Of a DNA stretch of 64,000 bases, positions 34,641-46,315 are shown one piece after another (the first letter of the stretch is position 1; each line of letters starts with the position of its first letter). The stretch spans positions 70,697,900 through 70,761,899 of the forward strand of contig NC_134116.1 of the NCBI RefSeq assembly GCF_040939455.1, written 5' to 3'. The notes beneath the pieces were generated by a model, which was given only the letters and a program-made list of their open reading frames with translations, had not been told where the DNA came from and did no database searches. Made by a program: the position numbers and the translations under genes. The DNA comes from Microcebus murinus. Taxonomy: Eukaryota > Chordata > Mammalia > Primates > Cheirogaleidae.

Positions 34641-34925
34641 TTGTTCGTGGCCATTCATTCACCAAGAAGCAAGCGCCTGCTCTATGCCAGGCATCATGCT
34701 GGTGGCATAGGTACCTGCAAAGGTGAGCAATAGCACATACTGCCTGCCCATGAGAACCACATGTGTGATGGGAGCAGTAGATATTGATCAAGCAGTTATA
34801 GCAACATGTATATACCAGTAATTGTGACCAGTGTCATCCTGAAGGCACACGGTCTTACAGAGCCTATAGAGTAGGATTTTTTTCTAATTGGGGAGGGCCA
34901 GGAAAACTGTATTTACCACCAGTCC
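34641..34925 (-). repeat. L2 LINE tail 3 of 3 (antisense)
   Basis: 'ttcattcaccaagaagcaag', 'tgctctatgccaggcatcat' and 'gagcaatagcacatactgcc' fit the reversed L2 tail, third in a row in the same orientation. Confidence 0.65.
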
Positions 34926-35249
34926 TCTTATGCAACAATTTTTCCATGCTTGGATTCTTAATTCACTATATCTCTTGGACACTTAGAGTTCATTTCTAGC
35001 AATTTTCAAAAGAAGATTACCTGGGTAACAGATTGTCTGAGGCCTTGCATCTCTGCGGATATTTGTCTTCCACTTTCATAAATGACACAACACTCGTGTA
35101 GAAAAGTCTTAAGTTAAAGCTCCCATTCCTTAAAGTGCCAGAGTTCAAGTCCTTGTCTTTTGGCAGTGTGATTTAGAGTATATATATTAGGTATTTCTAA
35201 TGTTTTCTTTTTAGGCAGCTTTATTTTTCTGCCTGAACTTTACAGTTTT

Positions 35250-36013
35250 TATTTTATATTAAAACAAGTTTGGCAATGTCTCACAAAACTAAACATACTC
35301 TTAACATATGATCCAGCAATTGTGCTCCTTGCTATTTACCTCAATGAGTTGAAAACTTACATCCATGTGAAAACCTGCACATGAATGTTTATAGCAGCCT
35401 TTCTCACAATCACAATTGCCAAAACGTGGAAGCAACCAAGATGTCCTTGAGTAGGTGAATAGATGAACGGTGCTACAACTGGAGAATGGAATAGTATTCA
35501 GTATTCAAAAGAAATGAGTTATCATGCCATGAAAATGTATGGAGCAACCCTAAATGCATATTGTTAAGTGAAAGAAGCCAATTTGAGAAAGCTATGTACT
35601 GTATGATTCCAATTATGTAACATTTTGGAAAAGGCCAGATTATGCAGACATTGGTTTCAGGAGTTAGAGAGGAAGGAGGAAGATGAGGTGGAACACAGAG
35701 GATTTTTAGGGTGGTGAAATTACTCTGTATGATACTATAATGGTGAGTACATGTCATTATATTATCATTTGTCCAAACTCATAGGATGTACAAAGCCAAT
35801 CGTGAACCCTAATGTAAACTATCGACTTTGGGTGATAATGATGCATCAATGTGGGTTCATTGACCGTAACAAATGCACCACTCTGCTGCTGGATGTTGAT
35901 AATGGGGGAGGCTGTGCACATGGGGGGCAAGAGTTGTGTGGGGAATTTCTGTACCTTCCTCTCAATTTTTCTGTGAAGTTAAAATTGCTGTAAAAAATAA
36001 AATCTACTTAAGA
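35250..36013 (+). repeat. L1M ORF2 end and 3' UTR (sense)
   Basis: 'aacatatgatccagcaattg', 'atgtttatagcagcctttct', 'caattgccaaaacgtggaag', 'caaccaagatgtccttgagt', 'tgaaagaagccaatttgaga', 'gaccgtaacaaatgcaccac' and 'gttaaaattgctgtaaaaaa' follow the ORF2 C-terminus and 3' UTR of older L1s. Frames here are decayed. Confidence 0.85.
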
Positions 36014-36027
36014 GAAACAAAACAGTA

Positions 36028-36316
36028 CCAGGCACAGTGGCTCATGCCCTGTAATCCTAGCACTCCAGGGGGCCAAGGTGGGAGGATTGCTTGAGCTCAG
36101 GAGTTCAAGACCAGCCTGAGCAAGAGTGAGACCCTGTCTGTACTAAAAATATAAAAATTAGCTGGGTGCAGTGGCATGTGCCTGTAGTCCCAGCTACTCA
36201 GGAGGCTGAGGTAGGAGGATCGCTTGAGCCCAAGAGTTTGAGGTTGCAGTGAGCTATAATGATGCCACTGCATTTCACCCATGGTAAGACTCTGTCTCAA
36301 AAAAAAAAAAAAAAAG
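36028..36316 (+). mobile_element. Alu SINE (sense)
   Basis: Dimeric Alu: 'ggcacagtggctcatgccct', 'gttcaagaccagcctgagca', 'agagtgagaccctgtctgta', 'cagctactcaggaggctgag', 'gaggttgcagtgagctataa', ending in an 18-base A run. The 'cctgagcaagagtgagacc' wording is common in strepsirrhine Alus. Confidence 0.95.
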
Positions 36317-36629
36317 AAAGAAACAAAGAAGAAAAACAAAACAAATAAAATTCCTTATAAATAAAAAGAGTTTACTTGGAAATATGTATTTTGACTGAAG
36401 TGCTGTACTATATCTTCATAGATGTTTTATCAGGAAGCTGGAAGCTTTGTTTTGAGGAAACATAGTAAGATGTCATTCTCAACTAGACCTTCCCTCAGAC
36501 TGTTGTAATAATTTTATTGTGATTTTTGTCTTTGTGTCTCTTGAGGGTGTAATACATAGCTCTAGAAGAAAGGTATGTTTGAGTACTATTATAACTTGAA
36601 TTCATTTTCATTCTGCATACAGATCCTAT

Positions 36630-37725
36630 AAGAAAGGGGTCACAGCCATAAATAAATCCAGAAATAAACTCATATATTTATGGCAAATTGTTTTTTCAGA
36701 AGTCTGCCAAGACGATTTGAAAGGGAAGGAATAGTCTTTCAGTGGTGCCAGGATAAATGGATATCTACATATAGAACAAGGACATTAGACCACATCTCAC
36801 CCCACAGACAAATTAATGCAAAATGGATCAAAGATTTAAATTTAAGAGGAAAACATATGAGTAAAGCTTTGTGACCTTGGATTAGGCAATAGGTCCTTAC
36901 CTATGACACTGAAAATACAAGTGACAAAAGAAAAACATAGATAAATTGAAAGACATTAAATGAAAACTTTTGTGCTACATGTAATATAATAAAGAATGTG
37001 AAAATATACCTTACAGAATGAAAAATATTACTTATAAATAATATATTTGATAAGGTACTTATATCCAAAATATATAAAGAACTCCTACAACTCAACAACA
37101 AAAAGATAATTTAAAAATGGAAAAGAATTTGAATATGCATTTCTCCAGTGAAAATATCAAAAATGGACTAGAAGCATGTAAAAAGATATTCAAGATTATT
37201 AGTAATGAGAGAAATGCAAATCAAAACCACAGTGAGATACTACTGCCTAACCTACTAGGATAGTTAGAATAATTAAAAAAAAAAACAGACAATATCAAGT
37301 GTTGGTGAGAATATGGTGAAATTGAAAACCTTATTCTTTAGTGGTAGAACTGAAAAACAGTATAGTCACTTTGGAAAATAGCTGGCAGTTCCTCAAGTTG
37401 TTGAGTATAGAGTTACTATATGACTCTGCATTGTACTCCCAGATGTATATCCAAGAGAAATGATGTGTGTTCACACAAAAACTTGTACATACATGAATGT
37501 TCATAGCAGCATTAATCATAATAGCTGAAAATGTGTAAACAACCCAAATGTCCATCAACCAATGAGAGGATAAATAATGTGTGGGAATGAAGTACATGCT
37601 ACAGCAGAGACGCACCTTGAAAACATTCTGCTAAGTGAAAGAAACCAGTCACAAAAGACCATGTTTATTATGATTCCATTTAAATTAAATTTCTAGAAGA
37701 AGCAAATCTATAGAGATAGAAAGTA
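36630..37725 (+). repeat. L1M ORF2 3' part (sense)
   Basis: 'ggacattagaccacatctca', 'aatggatcaaagatttaaat', 'gaactcctacaactcaacaa', 'gagaaatgcaaatcaaaacc', 'acagtgagatactactgcct', 'atgtccatcaaccaatgaga' and 'gtgaaagaaaccagtcacaa' follow the L1 ORF2 C-terminal region. Many stops; no intact frame. Confidence 0.88.
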
Positions 37726-37732
37726 TATTACT

Positions 37733-37930
37733 CATTTTGGGTTTAGTTTGCTCTTATTTTTATACTTTTTTAAGGTGGGAAATCAGGTTATTGATTTGAG
37801 ATAATTCTTCTTTTTCAATGCAGATGTTTACACGTATACATTTTCCTCTGAGCACTGTTTTCTCAGCATCCTATACATTTTGGTAAACTGTGTTTTTATT
37901 TTTATTTATATCAAAGTATTTTTCTCATCA
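37733..37930 (-). repeat. L1M ORF2 fragment (antisense)
   Basis: 'caggttattgatttgagata', 'aatgcagatgtttacacgta', 'tttcctctgagcactgtttt' and 'tcagcatcctatacattttg' are reversed L1 ORF2 text from upstream of the reverse-transcriptase core. It directly follows a sense L1 piece. Confidence 0.75.
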
Positions 37931-37939
37931 GTATAGCTA

Positions 37940-38070
37940 GATTCAGGCTGTGTGACCTATTGTGTGATGTGGGAGCAGTAAAAATTTATTGTGAGGATCA
38001 AACAATATACTGCATGGAAAATGTTCAATTCCATGTACGGAGTATGTTTTCAATAAATGCTACATAAAAA
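37940..38070 (+). repeat. MIR SINE, internally deleted
   Basis: 'aggctgtgtgacctattgtg' is the MIR core. 'ttgtgaggatcaaacaatat' and 'ttcaataaatgctacataaa' are its tail. Confidence 0.6.
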
Positions 38071-39690
38071 CCCTTCTCTCCCTTCATTTCAATCTCTGAA
38101 TATCTCTTTACCTATTTTACCTATTCTTGTCATAGTTCCTCAAGGATCTTCATTTAGCTAAGTATTTGTTACTAGAATTAATTAACTAATATTGATGATA
38201 GAATTTAAAGTGTAACAGGGTTCTAATATCAGACTAATAACAGAATCTGGGATTGACTCCAATGATAGGACTTCAGGTGGACAAAAAGCATATTTCAGGC
38301 ATGTAGATCTTTCCATTTGACTGAAATCATGCAGAAGAACTGATTTGGGTCATCATAAATTAAACTAAACTGTAACATTGAAGAAAGAAAATTAGCATAT
38401 TTTAAGGTTTTGGTTGTTAGAGTCCTTAATAAGTAAAATAAATTATTAGGCCTTTTGAAGTATCTTTGAAAGATCACAGATTTGTGCTGTATCCAAGGAT
38501 TCTTGACAGTGTAACAAACAACATTGTGATATCGTAAAAAAGGTGTCATGTCACTGAATAAAGTCAAAGGGCATTTTTTAAGAAACCATCCCCTTGGGAA
38601 TGTAGTTGAGACCATTGTTTTGTTTCACTTTTGGATCCTGTGACAGAGGCTGTCACCTCTGCTCCTCAAGTCTCAAGTGGAAAGTCATTCTTGGTCTCTA
38701 AGGACAGAGGGTTTTAGATAAATGCATCTCATTTACTACCTTATTGTTCCTTCATTGATTATTATTGGCTGTTTTATTTGGAAAAGAATACTAATGACTG
38801 AGGTAGATCCTGAGTCATGATAGAAAGTAGAAAGACAAATGGATTCCTGCTTTTTGAAAGTTGTACTATTGAGCACATTAGCATTTTGTGACTTGTGACA
38901 CATAATATAATTGTTCAGAGGCAAAGCTGAGACTTTGTGTTTTGATCTTTTATAATTACCTTCCATTCCCTAGTTCTCAGAAATGGTAGCAAATTATATG
39001 TCATCGATTATGTTAAAGTACGTATATTGGCAAGTGCAAGTAATACTACACTTGCATCGATTCGCAGCAACGGCTCATAATGTATGTAGGGTATGACCGG
39101 CCCTACTGCAGGCATTCTAAGCATATGGCATTATGCATGCAAGACCATGTTCCTGTGGTTTTGATGTTATGCGAAGTAGCAGACTGTTTTCTTAGTTCTC
39201 ATAAGTTGAATTTCCCCCTAAAGACTCATTATGAAAAGGCATGGTGTCATTACAAGATTGTTCTCACTTGGCAACAAGCAACAAAAGGAAAAAAAAAAAA
39301 AAACATTTCTGACAATTTCTGAAATGTGATCATTAGAAATCGTCCTCCGAAATTAATGAGATGTTAGAGAAAGCAGGAGCTTAATAGATCATATCATGTG
39401 TACAACTTGATGAGGGTTTTAAATGAGGACTGATTATTTGCTAAGTGTAGGCAATAGTTTTCATGATCAACTACTTTTTCACTACTGCTGCATAATGAAA
39501 ATTGAGCAGATCCACAGTGATAAACATTGAAATGATTACAGAACAGTCTGACCCAGAGGAAATTATATATAATTAAATTAACAGCTAAAGCCGTAGTTTT
39601 ACTCATCTAAGGACAGTGTTTCTCTCTCTCTCTCTCTGAGATGAGGAAATATTTTAAAGATCAGCTCAAAAGTAAATTTTCCCATCCGAG
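38071..39690. other. No recognised feature
   Basis: Mostly unassigned. (TC)n at 39620-39638. 38990-39180 is higher in complexity. The minus frame at 38295-38615 has no domain. Confidence 0.4.
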
Positions 39691-39960
39691 CAATTCAGCC
39701 TCCCATTTATTGTTCCTTGTTTTTGCCCATCTGTTGACTCTCCGTGTCTCCTGGCTGCTGCGGTCTCCACCTGGCCTGTTGTGAGTTTTTTGCAGCGTCT
39801 GTCTCCATGGAGACAGACTGTTCTGAGCAAGGGCCCTGCACAGTACCCAGCCTTGAACCTCACCAGACCTTCTGTTGGCTCAGCCTGTCTTTAATCACAT
39901 GCAGAAAGGAGGAGAAGTTATGTCATCTATAGAGGAACAAAAATATGTTTGTACCTAAAT
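39691..39960. promoter_or_regulatory. Candidate regulatory patch with an RFX-like palindrome
   Basis: A GC-richer patch in AT-rich surroundings with several CpGs. At 39797-39818 it has a perfect 22-bp palindrome made of GTCTGTCTCCA and its reverse complement. The centre GTCTCCATGGAGAC resembles the X-box bound by RFX factors (GTNRCC-RGYAAC type) but departs at the third to fourth positions of each half. The regulatory role is an inference. Confidence 0.3.
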
Positions 39961-40889
39961 TCCTTCCTCGGTGTGGTACTGCAGATGCAGTTTGATAGAA
40001 CCCTGGGAGGAGGGAGGAGGTGCCACGTGTTCCCTTTGCTTCAGTGGCAGGAGAGCTATGACAATTGCCAGGAGGACCCCAAGGGAAAAGGGAGACAGAG
40101 ACAGATGCTGAGGATAAGAAAATTAAGCATCTCTTTTATAAACTCACACCAGCAGTCCAACTCTGCAGGGAAAATGTTGTTAACTAGAAGCCTTGAGAAA
40201 TATATGGTAACTGGCTGTATGTTCCTCCCTCCATAAATCACACAATTATTCTGAATAGAAAAGTTCTAAAATCCATAAAAATTGTGTCTGTTAATGACTA
40301 GAGAAACTGGGCTATTAAAATATGTCAAAAAAATTGCTCATTTTACCAAGAAGGCGTACAGGTTTATATTATAGAAAATAATAAATTGCTTGAGAGCCTG
40401 TTGTGTCTCGTACTTTGGACATTCCAGCCTTTTAATTTGTTTCTACCAATGGTAATATTTTCACACAAGCACCATGGAAAGTTTTATCATTAAATTTTTA
40501 GAGCTGAGTAAAAAGCTCAACTTGCTATGTGATAGTTGTTTTAACATTTAATGAAAAAAATTAAGTAAGTGTGGTAGATACTGTGCAAGTGCCAATTCTT
40601 ATCATTTCTGGGGGTCAGAAATCACTCTGACATTGGAGACATCAGAACTGAGAGCAAAATCGTTAGTGTTCTGAACAGAGTTGTGCTGAAAGACGTTATT
40701 ACTTCCCTAATATGCACTGATGTCTCTGGGCACCTGGCTAAATCCAGGATTTGATTTTTGGTTACTGTCATGCTGGAATTCGCTCCCAATTTATAGTCAT
40801 GGCTTTCTGAATTACTGTTTATAAATCAGGTAATTTCCTGTAGTTCAGATCTCTATCATCTGGTTTTACAGAAAGAAGCATCTAAGAAA
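39961..40889. other. No recognised feature
   Basis: No gene or repeat text recognised. The opposed frames at 39949-40241 overlap and lack motifs. Confidence 0.4.
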
Positions 40890-41105
40890 CAATAATGACT
40901 AACACGTATAATATGTGCTTCAGTTTCCAGAGCCTCTGGGAACATAGCTAGTTTTATCTGGGTCTTACAGGAAGGCTGAGAGATGGGAATTGTTATTATA
41001 ATCGAGGTCCAGAGATATTAAGCAGTGTATGGACGGTCACACAGCTAATAAGTGACAGATCTCAAACCTGTCTTTTTTCACTCCAGAGCCTATGGTACCC
41101 TATAT
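40890..41105 (-). repeat. MIR SINE (antisense)
   Basis: 'ggtccagagatattaagcag', 'gacggtcacacagctaataa', 'gtgacagatctcaaacctgt' and 'cactccagagcctatggtac' match reversed MIR. Confidence 0.8.
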
Positions 41106-41684
41106 GCTCATTGACAGTTTCTTAATGCTATGCGTGGGTGTTCTTTAAAGAGTCACTAGGTGTTAGATTGCAAATCACTAGAAGACAGAAACATGATTCT
41201 ATAGTTCTCCATGAATGGCGTCTTAGTATCTTGGTCTCCTATGTATTTTTCCCAACCAGGATAAAGAGAATTCGAACTGTATTCAACTACCACAAGACAT
41301 AACAATTTATAATGAATTTTCTAGGAATGAAAATGAAAAATCTCTTCAATTTCAGCACTGTTTCTTTGGTATTTAGGCAGTGCCTGCCAAAAACAAGTAA
41401 CCAGAAATAAGTGGGCCTTGGAATCCTAAGACACTAACCAAGCTGGTCTTCTCTTAGGTTTGGTAGGAGGAGAGCTGGCGTTACTGAGCTAGCCCTGCTT
41501 GGGCAGGCTGCCTGGCTCTGTGGCTAGAATGTTACACCAGGCTTTTCCATGTGGCTCATAAGTGTTCTTGGCTCAGTAATTCCCAGCCTTGTGCTTAATG
41601 GTGTCAGTGGGCAACAAGAAAGCCTATGCAAACAAGTGACTAATAGGGCTCATTGATCACTTAGTTTTCTGTTTGGTAATATTT
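41106..41684. other. No recognised feature
   Basis: No gene or named repeat. Confidence 0.4.
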
Positions 41685-41790
41685 TAGCAAACATTAATTG
41701 GATGGCCACTGCACCAAACATTGTGCTCAGTGGATATAAAGAAGAAGAAAACATTGTCCCTGGTATCAAAGAGCTCTTAGTCTGTTATAT
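41685..41790 (-). repeat. L2 LINE tail (antisense)
   Basis: 'caaacattaattggatggcc', 'accaaacattgtgctcagtg' and 'gtccctggtatcaaagagct' fit the reversed L2 tail. Confidence 0.6.
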
Positions 41791-43143
41791 TCGCCACCCA
41801 CGCGAATTTATAAATCCTTCCGCTGATGGCTAGATCTGAGACTTTGAAAAAGAGAAGCTGAAAAACAGTGGGAAGTCAATAAAATCAAGTTGTCTAAAAT
41901 CACATGAGCCGGTGACAAAAGCAGGAAACGGATCTAATATTTTCCCCGGCCAATCCTCCTCTACTGAACTGGCTTGTGAAATATGGTTGCATCATTTCAG
42001 AATGAAGAGCAATGCCGATTATTGGCTAATTTTGGCTCACGGTGGCTTCATTATCAAGTGCACTTCCTGAGAGTCCTGTATTTCCTGGTTTAAGTGTGGC
42101 GGATGACGTACTTGTAACCAAGGCACTCGGCTCAGCCCAAGCACTTCTGACTAACAGGGAGCCTGCCAAGTAAACACGCAGTTCTCTGTGTTATGTCTGA
42201 GAGAAGGAATGTAAAGATTAATTCACTGGCCTAATAGCTTTAATCCAGTGATTCACAAAGAATGGCTTGGATTGTAGTAACTGTAATGGTATAACAGTTG
42301 TTGACTTTTATTAGTGTGTAATTAACTCTGTACTGTGTCAAGATGACAGTTGTTATTCTCCGTTCATTCAAAAATGCTCATAGAACTTAATATTCTAACT
42401 GGTCATGTGATATCACTTCAATACTTTGATGGTTAACGTCAACATTTGTGACCATGTTGATAGCTAAGTGCTAGTGTATTTATTACATTTCACAAAGTAC
42501 TTATTTATTTACTCTTCAAAAGGTTCCAGGTTCAGAGGCAGAGCTGGGGAGTGGGATTGCATTGTCCATCAAGCCAGTATTCCTGGATTCAGGATTCTTT
42601 CAGCTGGCCTGTGTGTCTGTCATTTCAAAGATGATTTGAACCAATCCACCATGCTTCCTTAGCTGGGTTCTGCTCAGAACAGCCCAAGTTACCAATACAG
42701 CATCACCTCTCTCCATGAGAAGTCCTTGCTATTCCAGGCTGTCAGTTCCTGAGCTCTCCAGAGTATTGTGGCTGCAACTTTTATCACTGCCAGGGAGCTG
42801 CCAGGTCCATGCTGATACCAGCCCGTGCCCCCACCAGAGCATGAAATGCAGTCATTTCAGGGGTTCATAGCTACGTGTGCCTCCAGCACACAGGACCTCT
42901 CTTCCCAGTATCCTCCTTCTGGCCTCTGAGCGCTCATAGCTGTTGGGCCTCTCGAGGTACCCAGGGTACCATGGTACTTATTGCAACTCTTTGGTGTAGG
43001 GCACAGACCAAGCCTGCCACTTGCTTTACCCACGGTACATTCAGCGCCATCCTCAAAGCCTAAGGCCACTAAAGTAGGGCATGGCCTACAGGTTTTATTA
43101 ATAGCTAGGAGGTTAATATTAATAGGCATGCAAGGAGACATGA

Positions 43144-43148
<5 letters not shown>
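41791..43148. other. Unassigned, high-complexity in part
   Basis: No exon found. 41980-42200 is evenly composed and holds TGACGTAC (42104-42111), a CRE-like site, with nearby CpGs. 42500-43090 is GC-richer with overlapping frames on both strands (42857-43141 minus, 42875-43063 plus), none with a known motif. It may be conserved non-coding DNA or an unrecognised LTR. Confidence 0.35.

Positions 43149-43204
<56 letters not shown>
43149..43204. repeat. (CT)n microsatellite
   Basis: About 28 uninterrupted CT units. On the minus strand it yields an Arg-Glu repeat in the frame at 43105-43302, an artefact. Confidence 0.98.
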
Positions 43205-43207
<3 letters not shown>

Positions 43208-43394
43208 AGCCTCTCTTTCCTGTTGCAGTGGCCACTGACACTTTCCTTATTACCCTTGTAATAAGAGATGTCCTCCTTCCAAAAGCTCAGGGCCTCACAC
43301 AAATAGGTGATGAATTTTCAGGGCCTGTATCTGAACTTTGAGCCCACATATCACTAGAGGGTTGTGACAGTGTGACAGTTGTGATAGTCTAGAC

Positions 43395-43588
43395 TAGGCG
43401 TCCTCAAACTATGGCCCACGGGCCACATGTGGGTGTTTTTGCCCATTTGTTTTTTTACTTCAAAATAAGATATGTGCAGTGTGCATAGGAATTTGTTCAT
43501 AGTTTTTTTTTTTAAACTATAGTCCGGCCCTCCAACCATCTGAGGGACAGTGAACTGGCCCCCTGTTTAAAAAGTTTGAGGACCCCTG
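43395..43588 (+). mobile_element. hAT MITE, 194 bp, apparently young
   Basis: The ends mirror each other: left 'taggcgtcctcaaact' and right 'aagtttgaggacccctg', inverted repeats of about 15 bp of hAT type (CAG...CTG with the first C mutated). Inside are 'ggcccacgggccacatgt', 'gtgggtgtttttgcccattt' and 'agtccggccctccaaccatc'. Flanking 8-mers gtctagac / gtagacac match at five positions, and the left one contains TCTAGA, close to a preferred hAT target. I recall this element from lemur DNA. No transposase. Confidence 0.8.
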
Positions 43589-44614
43589 GTAGACACTAGA
43601 TAGTGGTCCTAGTGTTCATCAGTGTGTAATAGGCAGCTTAGGAGTCATGGAATTGAGTGAAAATTATTGCCTTTGAAAGACTTAATTGAACTTGAGACTT
43701 TGACTTGATTAGCTTTGTGCCTGGAGTAAATAGGAACTGATTCATATATCAACCTAAAGTTTATCAAATTCTTAAAAAACTTTTAAGATCATTTGACAAA
43801 AATGAGCTGAGATGGAAGCTCGATTTCTTTTTTTCTGGGTAATAGATCATGTTCGAGGCTTTTTTCCCTCAGTACAGCTTAAAAACCACCTGACAGTAAT
43901 TAAATTATTCTGACATCTCACTCCCACCTCCCACACACATTTTCCCCTTTTGTTTTGTTATTTGGTGGTGTGTGCAATTATCTTCTTTTAAGAAACAAGC
44001 ACAGCCACCCACAACTGCACATGTTAACTGTAATTCCGAACTTGTAGCAATGGGAAGGAGGCATCCCTTCTCTTTTTCTCACAGGTTGTAAACTGGTTAT
44101 TCACATTTTCTTTGATGAGAATTTTAAGCACCAAGCCCCATCTTCATAAGCACATGCAGCAGATGGTTGGGAATATTGTGTGATAAGGAAACCTGGCCAA
44201 TTTCTTCAGTTATTTTCACCTCCTGAATGCATTCCAAAGAAATGCTATGGCATATTTTAGGGTGTGTCTTTACAAGACCTCTTTCCTTAAATATGAATAT
44301 AATTTGCTGGTGTGTTCACTTTAAGATGGATTCCTTTGGGGGATGTCTCCGTTGTAAGGGATCTTGTAGCATTTCCACATAAAATTAGACTTATGTTAAA
44401 AGCTCTCCTGGGTGTTGCTGCCTAGGAATTAACCCAGCTGTTCCTTCTCTTCACTCGGGCAGACTATGAGCAAGGAGGCAATGAAGCACGGTATCTAGAT
44501 GACTCCTATGACCTTCATGCATGTTATGTGTGTGATGAGATAATTTGCACAGAACTGGAGAGAAATTTCCAGGTCAACCAAATTTGCCTGTGAATGACCG
44601 GACTCCACCATTTG
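43589..44614. other. No recognised feature
   Basis: No gene or named repeat. Confidence 0.4.
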
Positions 44615-44790
44615 CCAATTTGGGGGCTTTAAGGCATGTTTCTTAGACTCCATATGCTTCTGTAAGATGGGGATAGCATTACTATTTCCTAGGGTTATTG
44701 TGGGGATCAAAAGAGATTAGGTAAGTAAAAGAGATTAGGTAAGTAAAACTCCTTTTTTTTTATAGAAGTGCTCAATAAAAGCTAGTGAAG
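44615..44790 (+). repeat. MIR SINE 3' part with internal tandem duplication
   Basis: 'tctgtaagatggggatagca', 'cctagggttattgtggggat' and 'agtgctcaataaaagctagt' follow MIR. A perfect 18-bp unit is duplicated at 44711-44746. Confidence 0.7.
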
Positions 44791-46115
44791 CCAGTAGGTT
44801 AATGATAGAGAAATATAAATATACATCTGGTTGCTATGCACAAAGGCTTTTTTTTACTGCAGAGACATCTCAAAGACACTCCTTTATGGAGAGTTCCTTG
44901 CTAGCCAGTAAGGCCCTAGAGGGTCTCAGCCCTACTAAAAATGCTCCTTGACCTTATATTCCTTCCTAATATGCTCCCTGGTCCCCAACTCTTGCTTCCA
45001 GAGAACATGCAGCCTAATAAGTTGACTCCAAAGTTGAAGTTTCAGGGAAGACTACAGTAACAGACCCTTGGGATCAGAAGTGAGCTCCCAGTGGGGAGGG
45101 AGGTGGCAGTAATAGCTATAGCAGCAGTAAACCTCCAGGGAAGTAGTGGGGTAGAGTCCTGACAGGATAACAGATTACTCACTATTTTGGATTGTCTGAA
45201 TTATGGGTCAATTCAATAGACAACAGGTAAAGATAATATGATATTTTACTATGCCATCGCTATTTCCGTTAGCATAACCAGGTTCAGTATGTGTATGGTT
45301 TATTTATTTTCTTTCTTTTTTTAAAAAAAAAAAAAATCCAGGGCCTCTCATTTCATGATTTTTCTTTATATGTATACCATGTGGCATATGGTATTTTTAG
45401 AATTCTTTGTTTAGATTCCTCCATTTACCATTTATATAAATGTAGATACACATCGATAACTATGAGCTATAACTTTTTGGATATGATTTAAATTCTTTGC
45501 ATATGTCCTTGAATTTAGTCTGAATATCCAAATAAGGTTTTAGATGACCTGTGGTAAATTCATTTTTAATTGTATAGACATTTCATTTCTCCAGCTCAGT
45601 GGTTGCTCATATGGATTTTTACATTTAAAATGTTTGGATCAATTCTCTTTAACTTTGGAGGAGTGGTAATAATTCATCCATCAAAACATCAATATTAGAG
45701 AGAAAGGGTCAGTTGCTTTAACAAAAGGCAGAGTGATTTAGAAGTAATAAAGCAAATACCTTTTCTGGTGTACATAGTGGTCAATAAGCTCATACAAATA
45801 TAAATTTAAAGAGAAAGGAAGTCACGCAGGAAGTTAGAAGTTTTTATTCCTAATGACAACTCTAACTTCACATGTATTTGGAAAAGTCCACTTTTTTGGC
45901 TTGTTCAGGGTAAGATCCTTCTTGTTTCCTTTGACCCTGAATCAGTAATGGTGTTTCAAAGGCGCTTGTTAAAATGCAGATGGCCTTTGCCTTGTGAAGC
46001 CTTTTTGAGTAAATGCCTTAGGTGAGTTGAGGCAGATAAGGAAAGACCTCAGAGGTCCAGGACTAGACATTCTGAAGGATTTGAAGAGTAGGGCTGATCT
46101 ATAATTCTGGAGCTA
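44791..46115. other. No recognised feature
   Basis: AT-rich; no gene or named repeat. A 13-base A run lies at about 45324-45336. Confidence 0.4.
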
Positions 46116-46315
46116 CACTGCCTGATACAGTAGTCATTAGAGAAATGTGGCTATTTAGATTAAACAAAATAAACAAATTTAAATTACTTAAATTCAGTAG
46201 TAGTAGCCACATTTCAAGTACTAAACAGGCACACATTTGACTAGTAGCTATCATATGGGACAGTACAGAGATGGACCATTTCTGTCATGGCAGAAAGTTG
46301 ATTTGAATAGCACTG
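46116..46315 (+). mobile_element. hAT-Charlie MITE, 200 bp
   Basis: Begins 'cactgcctgatacagtagtc' and ends 'ttgatttgaatagcactg', inverted-repeat ends of cagtgctgtcc type. Inside: 'aatgtggctatttagattaa', 'gccacatttcaagtactaaa', 'agtagctatcatatgggaca'. It is the short form of a family related to the element at 28238-28563. Confidence 0.75.

Noticed and set aside
43105..43302. Arg-Glu repeat protein on the minus strand
   Set aside because: It is only the translation of the (CT)n microsatellite.
43395..43588. SPIN-type hAT
   Set aside because: SPIN elements have different ends (a 'cttctcaacctgtgggtcg'-like start); these ends are of another hAT family.
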